Below, piece by piece: positions 1-5,026 of a DNA stretch of 5,814 nt. How positions within the stretch are numbered: position 1 is the first letter of the stretch; every line of letters starts with the position of its first letter. The DNA is from Candidatus Calidifonticultor daggyaiensis (GTDB lineage: Bacteria > Actinomycetota > Humimicrobiia > Humimicrobiales > Humimicrobiaceae), in contig JACVJA010000111.1 in assembly GCA_015661035.1 (NCBI GenBank), positions 1 through 5,814 of the forward strand. The letters are read 5' to 3'. Under the pieces are notes generated by a model. It was given only the letters and a program-made list of their open reading frames with translations. It was not told where the DNA came from and did not search any database. The position numbers were made by a program, and so were the translations under genes.

Positions 1-504
1 CGTCATCTCCAATATTGAAATAAGAAATCTCTAAAGCTTGCAAAATAATTGATAATGGCTCGACTAATGTTCCTTCATTAAGACTAATATTTTCAGGTAA
101 TAAAAAACAATGTTTTTAATTATGTATTATATATTCACAAAGTGTACCTTGATTATAGGGAGGTGCAGCTAAAAATTTATAATTGTCACTCATATTATAT
201 CTACCTGTTTTACAAAACTCGCAATTACCACAATTATCGTATATCTCTATTACAACTCTTTCATCTTTTTTAAAAAGTTTTACATCTCTCTTAATATCTT
301 CAATTATACCTATGCATCCATGACCTAATATAAATGGAAAAAGAACTTTAGTTTTGGCTATTTCACCTTTATTATAAATGTGATTGTTAGAATCACATAT
401 GCCAACACTTTTAATTTTAATTAAAACGTCTCCTGGTCAGGCTATGGTTTTTCTATATCACTAATTATTATATCATTTAGTCTTATCAATAAAGGTGCTT
501 TCAT
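1..504 (-). pseudogene. Decayed zinc-dependent sorbitol/xylitol-type alcohol dehydrogenase, N-terminal half, cut by left edge
   Basis: Read on the minus strand from ATG at 504-502, this matches the GroES-like N-terminal domain of medium-chain polyol dehydrogenases (zinc enzymes oxidising sugar alcohols with NAD). Recognisable pieces in order are MKAPLLIRLNDIIISDIEKP, DVLIKIKSVGIC, FPFILGHG, a CxxCxxC structural-zinc segment (232-212), GTLCEYIIH, and LPENISLNEGTLVEPLS. It is broken by TAG at 444-442 (usually Lys in this KPKPG segment), a one-base loss in the next Gly codon near 433-438, and TAA at 118-116. After the frameshift the reading frame is the one giving IKSVGIC. The catalytic Cys (397-395) and the Glu of LVEP (61-59) remain. 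The usual GHE is GHG (322-317), and the fourth structural Cys is Ser (190-188). The start has a good AAGGAG eight bases upstream. The missing C-terminal half lies left of the window. Loss of zinc-motif residues besides the stops argues for real decay rather than sequencing error. The family call is secure; the substrate is unknown. Confidence 0.88.
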
Positions 505-512
505 CCTAAAAA

Positions 513-518
513 CTCCTT
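513..518 (-). promoter_or_regulatory. Ribosome binding site of the dehydrogenase pseudogene
   Basis: On the minus strand AAGGAG sits eight bases before the ATG at 504-502. It supports that start and shows that the initiation region has survived although the coding sequence is broken. Confidence 0.7.
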
Positions 519-528
519 GAATTTTTGT

Positions 529-557
529 TTGACAATTAAGCTCTTATAATATAAAAT
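529..557 (+). promoter_or_regulatory. Candidate sigma-70-type promoter upstream of the aldo/keto reductase gene
   Basis: A perfect TTGACA (529-534) is followed after 17 bases by TAAAAT (552-557), a five of six match to TATAAT. Transcription would begin near 564, leaving a leader of about 240 bases before the reductase start. A perfect TATAAT at 545-550 is only ten bases from the TTGACA and so cannot pair with it. The region is AT-rich, so -10 look-alikes are common; the intact TTGACA is the stronger part. The operator-like repeats at 566-599 begin just past the predicted start of transcription. Confidence 0.45.
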
Positions 558-565
558 TATTTTAA

Positions 566-599
566 GTAATCATATAACTTTATGACGTAATCATATAAC
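566..599. repeat. Two exact 13-bp direct repeats, 21 bp apart, operator-like
   Basis: GTAATCATATAAC occurs at 566-578 and again at 587-599, with an 8-bp spacer. The 21-bp period is two turns of the helix, so both copies would face the same side of the DNA. Each copy is itself an imperfect palindrome (GTnATnnnATnAC, eight of thirteen positions symmetric), as expected for a dimeric repressor or activator site. The pair lies in the divergent region between the dehydrogenase pseudogene and the reductase gene, just downstream of the candidate plus-strand promoter. No regulator gene is in the window. That it is an operator is inference; the repeat itself is directly visible. Confidence 0.6.
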
Positions 600-708
600 A
601 TTTAAAGACTTTTTGTAAATGTATTTTTAATTGTTTTTTTAAAAGTTAAAATTAATAGAAAGCAAAAAATTTATTATTAAAGTTTTATTCATTTAATAAG
701 TGTAATAT

Positions 709-764
709 CTCATTTTCTTAATAAAATAAATTTTTATTCCTAATTCTAACATATAAGAAATGAG
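709..764 (+). repeat. Inverted repeat in the reductase leader
   Basis: CTCATTTTCTTA (709-720) and TAAGAAATGAG (754-764) are complementary over 11 pairs with one bulged T. The 33-base loop itself contains a small A-T hairpin (ATAAAA...TTTTAT, about 721-737). In RNA this would form a leader stem whose 3' arm contains the ATG (760-762) of the short leader ORF. There is no U-run after it, so it is not a terminator. It could also be a protein-binding palindrome or chance in AT-rich DNA. Confidence 0.35.
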
Positions 765-807
765 CAATGATAAGATTTATCTAAGAGTGAGATACTTAAT
801 AAAATGA
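760..807 (+). CDS. Possible 15-codon leader peptide overlapping the reductase start
   Basis: ATG at 760 opens a 15-codon frame encoding MSNDKIYLRVRYLIK. It ends in TGA at 805-807, which overlaps the reductase ATG as ATGA, the classical arrangement for translational coupling. The reductase has only a weak, distant Shine-Dalgarno (AGAGTGAG near 784-791), so reinitiation after this peptide would be a plausible way to start it. Against it, the leader ORF's own Shine-Dalgarno is poor (TAAGAA directly before the ATG) and an ORF this short can arise by chance. The peptide resembles nothing I recognise. Confidence 0.25.
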   Translation: MSNDKIYLRVRYLIK

Positions 808-1811
808 TTTTTAAAAAAATAGGTGGAACAGATATAAATGTTTCAGCGATTGCACTTGGCACATGGGCAATTGGCGGAGTATTTTGGGGTGGCTCAGACA
901 TAAAAGATTCTGAAAAAGCAATATCTGCTTCATTAGATGAGGGTATTAACTTTATTGATACTGCACCTGGTTATGGTTTTGGTTTGGCTGAAGAAATTAT
1001 AGGAAAAGTTATAAAAAAGAAGCGAAACAAGGTTGTTATTTCTACTAAGTGTGGTTTGATTTGGGATAAAATTGGAAAAACTCTTCATTATAAATTTCCA
1101 ATTCCAGGCTCAAATTCATATAAAGATGTATATAGGGACTTAAGCAAAGAGTCAATTGAAAATGAAATTAAAATGAGCTTATCCAGATTACAAACAGATT
1201 ATATTGATATATATATTACCCATTGGCCAGATCCATTAACACCACCACAAGAAACCATGGAGACTCTTTTAAAACTAAAAGAAGATGGAATAATTAGAGC
1301 AATTGGTGTTTCTAATATTTCAATTGATACTTTAAAAAGTTTTTCTAGTTTTGGAAAATTAAATGTAGACCAGGAAAACTATAACATTTTAGATCGTGAA
1401 ATTGAAAAAGACATTATTCTTTTTTGTAACGATAATAATATTTCAATTCTTGCTTATGGTGCATTAGCACAAGGTTTACTTACTGGCAAAATAAGTCCGA
1501 ATAGAAAATTTAGCAATGATGACGCAAGAATACTATTTTATAAAAAGCGATTTGAACCCCATAATATTCAACTTGCTAATAATTTACTTGAAAAATATTT
1601 AGGTCCAATAGCTCAAAAACATAATTGTAATATTGGAAATGTAGCTGTTGCCTCAATTATACAAGATAATAGTGTTATAGCATTATGTGGTGCAAGAAAT
1701 GAGTTTCAAGCAAAGGAAAATGCAGTATCTGGAAGGATAATTTTGGATTCAGAAGATAAAAACAGAATTGAAAATTTCATTAATGAATATAATAGCCATA
1801 TTAAACAATAA
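804..1811 (+). CDS. Aldo/keto reductase, NAD(P)H-dependent
   Basis: This is a soluble cytoplasmic oxidoreductase of the aldo/keto reductase superfamily, which reduces aldehydes or ketones (including sugars) to alcohols, or the reverse, with NAD(P)H in a (beta/alpha)8 barrel. The 335 residues match the usual family length, so it looks complete. The catalytic tetrad is visible: Asp52 and Tyr57 in FIDTAPGYG, Lys82 in STKCG, and His140 in ITHWPDP. Further barrel motifs are IRAIGVSNIS (164-173) and LAYGALAQGLLTGK (216-229). GARNEFQAKENA (296-307) is the C-terminal cofactor-binding segment, with Cys295 where many relatives have Pro. The start is the first ATG and begins with the typical strand IFKKIGGTDINVSAIALGTW. 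The Shine-Dalgarno is weak. The gene diverges from a broken polyol dehydrogenase and precedes a sugar ABC importer on the same strand, so a role in sugar or polyol metabolism is likely, but the substrate is not determinable. Confidence 0.93.
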   Translation: MIFKKIGGTDINVSAIALGTWAIGGVFWGGSDIKDSEKAISASLDEGINFIDTAPGYGFGLAEEIIGKVIKKKRNKVVISTKCGLIWDKIGKTLHYKFPIPGSNSYKDVYRDLSKESIENEIKMSLSRLQTDYIDIYITHWPDPLTPPQETMETLLKLKEDGIIRAIGVSNISIDTLKSFSSFGKLNVDQENYNILDREIEKDIILFCNDNNISILAYGALAQGLLTGKISPNRKFSNDDARILFYKKRFEPHNIQLANNLLEKYLGPIAQKHNCNIGNVAVASIIQDNSVIALCGARNEFQAKENAVSGRIILDSEDKNRIENFINEYNSHIKQ

Positions 1812-1818
1812 TAAAATT

Positions 1819-1855
1819 AAAAGTTTACTTGAAATTTGTTTATTTTAAACTTTTT
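1819..1855 (+). terminator. Weak intrinsic terminator-like hairpin after the reductase gene
   Basis: Seven bases after the reductase stop, AAAAGTTTA (1819-1827) can pair with TAAACTTTT (1846-1854), a 9-bp stem with an 18-base loop, and the T-run continues to 1855. The stem is almost all A-T and the T-run forms part of it, so termination would be leaky. It marks the likely end of the reductase transcript and suggests that the transporter operon has its own promoter. Confidence 0.4.
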
Positions 1856-1966
1856 GATTTGTTGGCAATTTAGATATTAAAGTCAACAAAATTATTATTT
1901 TGATAATAAAACAATAATTACTCAATTTTTGTAGGGGGATAAGTATTTATTATTTTTATTAGAAAA

Positions 1967-1988
1967 AAGGGGGTGTGAAATAATGTAA
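1967..1988 (+). promoter_or_regulatory. Full Shine-Dalgarno in front of an ATG-TAA start-stop
   Basis: AAGGGGGTG (1967-1975) differs by one base from the full anti-16S complement AAGGAGGTG and can still pair there by G-U. Seven bases later comes ATG (1983-1985), followed at once by TAA (1986-1988). Reading on in the same frame gives 18 more codons (YNYSEKLIGKELINNIKN) before a double stop. This is either a minimal start-stop ORF that parks a ribosome in the leader or the remnant of a small gene ended by a nonsense mutation. Its function is unproven. Confidence 0.35.
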
Positions 1989-2010
1989 TATAATTATAGT
2001 GAAAAACTAA

Positions 2011-2038
2011 TTGGAAAGGAGTTGATTAATAATATAAA
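2011..2038 (+). promoter_or_regulatory. Candidate promoter of the ABC importer operon
   Basis: TTGGAA (2011-2016) and TATAAA (2033-2038) are 16 bases apart, giving four of six and five of six consensus matches. Transcription would start near 2045 and leave about 160 bases of leader. A perfect TATAAT also lies at 1989-1994 but has no recognisable -35 partner. In DNA this AT-rich such matches are weak evidence. Confidence 0.28.
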
Positions 2039-2190
2039 AAACTAATAAAAAATAAAGATTATCTAATCAAAAAAACTATTTAAAACTTTTTGGGTTATAA
2101 AAAATAATTTGTAATTTTATGGTGTAATTAATAAGTACAAATATAAAATCTTAAAAAATAAATTTAGAGTTAGTGCTAAATATTTTTATA

Positions 2191-2197
2191 AGGGGGG
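2191..2197 (+). promoter_or_regulatory. Strong G-rich ribosome binding site of the binding-protein gene
   Basis: AGGGGGG ends ten bases before the ATG at 2208. It corresponds to AAGGAGG with the inner A replaced by G, which keeps pairing to 16S rRNA through a G-U pair. It fixes the start codon and fits high expression of the binding protein. Confidence 0.75.
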
Positions 2198-2207
2198 TAT
2201 AAGTTAA

Positions 2208-3389
2208 ATGAAAAAATTTTTTGTTATATCAATTTTAATCATAGTAGCAGTTGGTATTATGTTTTCTGGTATTTCCTGCAAAAATATAATTTCTGCTACA
2301 AAAAGCTCTGAAGGTGTTACAAAAGATGAGAAGGGCCAGTCAAAAGAGGAAGAAATTGTTTTTGCTGAAGAAGTACTAAATGATTATGGTACAGGTGATC
2401 ATTGTAGATTTGCAGCTGGAGGTGGCGAATTAATATTAGAACATGTTACAGATTTGCCAGCTGAGATGCCAAAGGCAAAAGAAAAATATAAAATTGGTTT
2501 TGCTAATTATTTCGCATTTGATGATTGTGGCTCACAATTAATGAAATATGTTCCTGAGGCGGGAGAAAAATGTGGTGTTGAGATATTAGCTTATGATTGT
2601 AATTGGGATCCTATAAAGCAAGCTGAAGCAATTGATGGTTGGATAATGCAAGGAGTTGATGGTGTAATATTATCTGCACTTGACCCATATGGAATTGAAC
2701 CTACTTTGGAAAAACTACATAAAGCAGGTATTCATGTTGTATGTTTTGAAAACCCACCATTGGTAAACTGGGTAGATGCAATAGTAATACCTGATCCTTG
2801 GGCCGGAGGTTATATGGCGGCAAAGTATCTTGTTGAAGCTCTTGGTGATAAGGCAAATAATAGTAAAATTGCAATGCTTAGAATACCTGAATGGTATTGG
2901 ACAATAGAAGGTAGAGAATTAGGGTTTCGTCAATATATAAGAGAACAGGGATTAAATGTAGAATACGTAATAGGCCAAGGGTTAGAAGTTGAAGACCATG
3001 CAGATAGGTTTGAAAATATATTGCAGGCTAACCCAGATTTAACTGCAGGCTATGGTACCTATAGTTCTGCTGGTATAGGTATGGTTCAGGCTGCATTATC
3101 ACTTAATAGAATAGACGATGTTACGTTAGTAGGTTGGGATTTAGACAGGCCAGTAATAGCGGCAGTAAAGCAAGGTTATTTAGTAGCAAGCCCTGCATAT
3201 AGCATGAGGCAATCCTCTATGTATATGGTTGCTCATATGGTAAATATACTTAATGGCAATTTGGATAAAGTACCTGCTATTACTTGGATGGCTACAGAAC
3301 CTATTCTTCCTGAAAATGCTGACAAAATGTATGAAATCTTTCATGAAGGTGAAACTCTGAAAGATTATATGGAAGGGAAAATAAAATAA
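2208..3389 (+). CDS. Sugar ABC transporter substrate-binding lipoprotein (RbsB-like, periplasmic binding protein type I)
   Basis: This is the extracytoplasmic receptor of a CUT2-type importer; it binds a sugar or polyol and delivers it to the permease. Residues 1-24 form a lipoprotein-type signal: KK, then a hydrophobic stretch (FFVISILIIVAVGIMF), then GISC with Cys24 as the likely lipidated residue. The -3 position is Gly, so the lipobox is not strict consensus. A charged, low-complexity spacer follows (about 30-50), then a segment with no recognisable fold (50-93). The two-lobed binding domain begins at KYKIGFAN (93-100). Family landmarks are GWIMQGVDGVILSALDPYG (144-162), GIHVVCFENP (174-183), the ERELGFRQY stretch near 235-243 (GREL here), and the hinge segment LVGWDLDRPVIAAVKQGYL (307-325), whose Asp311 is a typical ligand contact. 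At 393 residues it is longer than classical RbsB, mainly because of the N-terminal spacer. It is the first gene of the operon, followed by a stem-loop and the ATPase gene. The ligand cannot be deduced; ribose, xylose, another pentose or hexose, or a polyol are all possible. Confidence 0.92.
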   Translation: MKKFFVISILIIVAVGIMFSGISCKNIISATKSSEGVTKDEKGQSKEEEIVFAEEVLNDYGTGDHCRFAAGGGELILEHVTDLPAEMPKAKEKYKIGFANYFAFDDCGSQLMKYVPEAGEKCGVEILAYDCNWDPIKQAEAIDGWIMQGVDGVILSALDPYGIEPTLEKLHKAGIHVVCFENPPLVNWVDAIVIPDPWAGGYMAAKYLVEALGDKANNSKIAMLRIPEWYWTIEGRELGFRQYIREQGLNVEYVIGQGLEVEDHADRFENILQANPDLTAGYGTYSSAGIGMVQAALSLNRIDDVTLVGWDLDRPVIAAVKQGYLVASPAYSMRQSSMYMVAHMVNILNGNLDKVPAITWMATEPILPENADKMYEIFHEGETLKDYMEGKIK

Positions 3390-3412
3390 TCTTTTTGTTA
3401 AATTAAGTGACT

Positions 3413-3473
3413 TTAAGATAGTCTGAGGATCTGAGGATAAATAAAGATTTATGCTATCCTCAGACTATCTTAA
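3413..3473 (+). repeat. Perfect 18-bp stem-loop between binding-protein and ATPase genes
   Basis: TTAAGATAGTCTGAGGAT (3413-3430) is exactly complementary to 3456-3473, with a 25-base loop; one G-U pair (3412 with 3474) can extend the stem. The loop starts with a second copy of CTGAGGAT (3431-3438, in tandem with 3423-3430), so the 3' arm has an alternative 8-bp partner. The loop also contains ATAAAT/ATTTAT (3437-3442 with 3447-3452). No U-tract follows on either strand, so it is not a standard intrinsic terminator. As in other binding-protein operons (for example malE-malF), such a structure can protect the upstream mRNA from 3' exonucleases and reduce downstream expression. It could also be a copy of a dispersed palindromic element. 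Confidence 0.85.
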
Positions 3474-3514
3474 GATGAAATAAAAAGCAATATAAAATTA
3501 TTTATATAATCAAA

Positions 3515-5026
3515 ATGGAAGAAATAATATTAAGTATAAGAAATCTGAAAAAGTCTTTTGATGGCGTAACAGTGTTAGAAAATATAAATATTGATTTTGC
3601 AAGAGGAGAAGTTCATGCGATTTTAGGAGAAAATGGGGCTGGTAAATCAACTCTTATAAAAATTATAAGTGGTTATCATTTACCGGATTCTGGCGAAATT
3701 ATTTTAAATGGAAGATCAGTGAGTTTTAAAAATCCAAAAGATGCATTAAAAGAAAATATTCATACTATTTATCAGGAGTTGAATATTTGTCCACATATGA
3801 CTGTCGCTGAAAATATAATATTAAATGATGTTTATAAGTATGGAAAAATTTTTCAAAATAAAAACAGATATATTAAAGATGTAGAAGATGTCCTGTTAAA
3901 ACTTGATCAGCAAGATTTAGATTTAAAAATGAATGCTGGAAGCCTTTCAGTTGCAAAGCAGCAGATAATAGAAATATCAAAAGCTATAATTGGCAATGCA
4001 AAAATTATAATAATGGACGAGCCTACTTCATCTATTTCACAAAGTGATGCTGAAAGTTTAAAAAAACTTATATTATTTTTAAAGAAGAACAGGATAACCA
4101 TTTTGTATATTACTCATAGAATTCAAGAAATATATGAAATAGCAGATAGGGTAACGGTACTTCGTGATGGCAAGCTTATTGGTACTTTACAAAAGCATGA
4201 TTTCAATGATGATAAGATTATTAGTATGATGGTTGGAAGAGAATTAAAAAATGTTTATCCAAAAACATTTGTTAATATAGGAAATGAAATACTAAGAGTT
4301 AAGAACTTAACAAGTTTAGATGGAAAATTTAGAAATATAAATTTTAGTTTAAAAAAAAGAGAGATTTTAGGAATTGGTGGGTTAGTTGGCGCTGGTAGAT
4401 CTGAACTTATGGAAGCAATTTTTGGCTTACGAAAGATTTCTAAAGGAGAAATTTATTTTAATAATAAAAAAGTCAAAATTAAAAATCCCATACAAGCTAT
4501 AAACCTTGGAATAGCTTTTGTAACTGAAGATAGAAAAAGAACTGGTTTAGTGCCATTCTTTTCAGTAAAAGAAAATATAAATCTAGTAAATAGTCAAATT
4601 TTTAATGTTGTTGGTATCCTAAAAGGAAATTTGTTAACTAGGATTGCAAATAAATATAAGGAAAGATTAAATATAAAATTAAGAAATATTAATCAAATTA
4701 TTACTACCCTTAGCGGTGGGAATCAGCAAAAGGTAGTGCTAGCTAAATGGCTTGAGAAGGAGCCTGAAATTATTCTTTTTGATGAACCTACTAGAGGTAT
4801 AGACATTGGAGCAAAATCTGAAATATATAAGATTATGGGTGAATTAACTTCAAGAGGTATTGGGATTATAATGGTTTCTTCTGAACTACCGGAGTTAATA
4901 AGTATTACTGATCGGATATTAGTAATGAGACAGGGTGAAATTGTTGCAGAATTTGTAAGTAATAAAGTGTCACAAGAAGAAATAATGAGATATGCTACAA
5001 AGTTAAATTCAGTAAGGAGAATATAA
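3515..5026 (+). CDS. Sugar ABC transporter ATP-binding protein, two ATPase domains (RbsA/MglA/XylG-type)
   Basis: This cytoplasmic ATPase drives CUT2-family sugar import and carries two fused nucleotide-binding domains; 503 residues is the normal length. Domain 1 has Walker A GENGAGKST (38-46, Lys44), Q-loop Gln87, signature LSVAKQQ (144-150), Walker B IIIMDEPTSS (164-173) and H-loop His201. Domain 2 has a degenerate Walker A, GLVGAGRSE (289-297), with Arg295 in place of Lys. It also has a canonical signature LSGGNQQK (399-406), Walker B IILFDEPTRGID (419-430), and Ser where the H-loop His would be (VSSELPE). This asymmetry is normal for RbsA-type proteins: domain 2 has a poor catalytic site of its own. 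The start gives the expected N-terminus (EEIILSIRNLKKSFDGV), but no Shine-Dalgarno is visible in the preceding 25 bases, and a TATAAT lies at 3505-3510. The gene follows the stem-loop and abuts the permease gene. Exact sugar unknown. Confidence 0.95.
   Translation: MEEIILSIRNLKKSFDGVTVLENINIDFARGEVHAILGENGAGKSTLIKIISGYHLPDSGEIILNGRSVSFKNPKDALKENIHTIYQELNICPHMTVAENIILNDVYKYGKIFQNKNRYIKDVEDVLLKLDQQDLDLKMNAGSLSVAKQQIIEISKAIIGNAKIIIMDEPTSSISQSDAESLKKLILFLKKNRITILYITHRIQEIYEIADRVTVLRDGKLIGTLQKHDFNDDKIISMMVGRELKNVYPKTFVNIGNEILRVKNLTSLDGKFRNINFSLKKREILGIGGLVGAGRSELMEAIFGLRKISKGEIYFNNKKVKIKNPIQAINLGIAFVTEDRKRTGLVPFFSVKENINLVNSQIFNVVGILKGNLLTRIANKYKERLNIKLRNINQIITTLSGGNQQKVVLAKWLEKEPEIILFDEPTRGIDIGAKSEIYKIMGELTSRGIGIIMVSSELPELISITDRILVMRQGEIVAEFVSNKVSQEEIMRYATKLNSVRRI
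5014..5019 (+). promoter_or_regulatory. Ribosome binding site of the permease gene
   Basis: AAGGAG lies inside the last codons of the ATPase gene, seven bases before the permease ATG at 5027. Together with the directly abutting stop (TAA 5024-5026) and start, it indicates coupled translation of the ATPase and permease. Confidence 0.75.

Larger units (their letters stand above)
1812..2207 (+). other. Long AT-rich leader between reductase and transporter operon, no gene seen
   Basis: These 396 bases hold no ORF of credible length on either strand. Visible elements are the terminator-like hairpin, two small inverted repeats (TTTGTTG at 1858-1864 with CAACAAA at 1884-1890; TTATTAT at 1892-1898 with ATAATAA at 1903-1909), and three Shine-Dalgarno-like purine runs (1934-1938, 1967-1975, 2016-2021) not followed by a gene. 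There is also a candidate promoter, and a small hairpin (ATTTAG 2162-2167 with CTAAAT 2176-2181) just before the binding-protein ribosome site. GGGGGATAAGT at 1934-1944 resembles the real ribosome-site sequence GGGGGGTATAAGT at 2192-2204, possibly an old duplication. I recognise no riboswitch class. Confidence 0.6.

Noticed and set aside
421..423. Apparent third stop (TAA at 423-421) in the dehydrogenase pseudogene
   Set aside because: It is in the pre-frameshift frame only. The homologous frame here reads GDVLIKIKSVGIC without a stop, so it is a consequence of the single upstream frameshift.
1892..1909. TTATTAT/ATAATAA hairpin in the leader
   Set aside because: It is entirely A-T and short; such palindromes are common by chance here, so no function was assigned.
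1989..1994. Perfect TATAAT as the operon promoter
   Set aside because: The 16-18 bases upstream give only an A/G-rich sequence with no -35 match and no extended -10 TGn, so on its own it is not convincing in this AT-rich DNA.
2119..2127. ATG GTG TAA mini-ORF in the leader
   Set aside because: It has no Shine-Dalgarno upstream and is expected by chance.
3413..3480. Stem-loop as a rho-independent terminator
   Set aside because: No T-run follows the stem on either strand, and terminating here would cut the ATPase and permease off from their operon.
3907..4101. 64-codon ORF on the minus strand
   Set aside because: It lies wholly within the first ATPase domain on the opposite strand, opposite the signature and Walker B region, and has no ribosome site or family resemblance. 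It is a shadow of the ATPase gene.
4379..4405. Degenerate Walker A (Lys to Arg) and missing H-loop His in the second ATPase domain
   Set aside because: This is the normal state of RbsA/MglA-type double ATPases, not a sign of inactivation.
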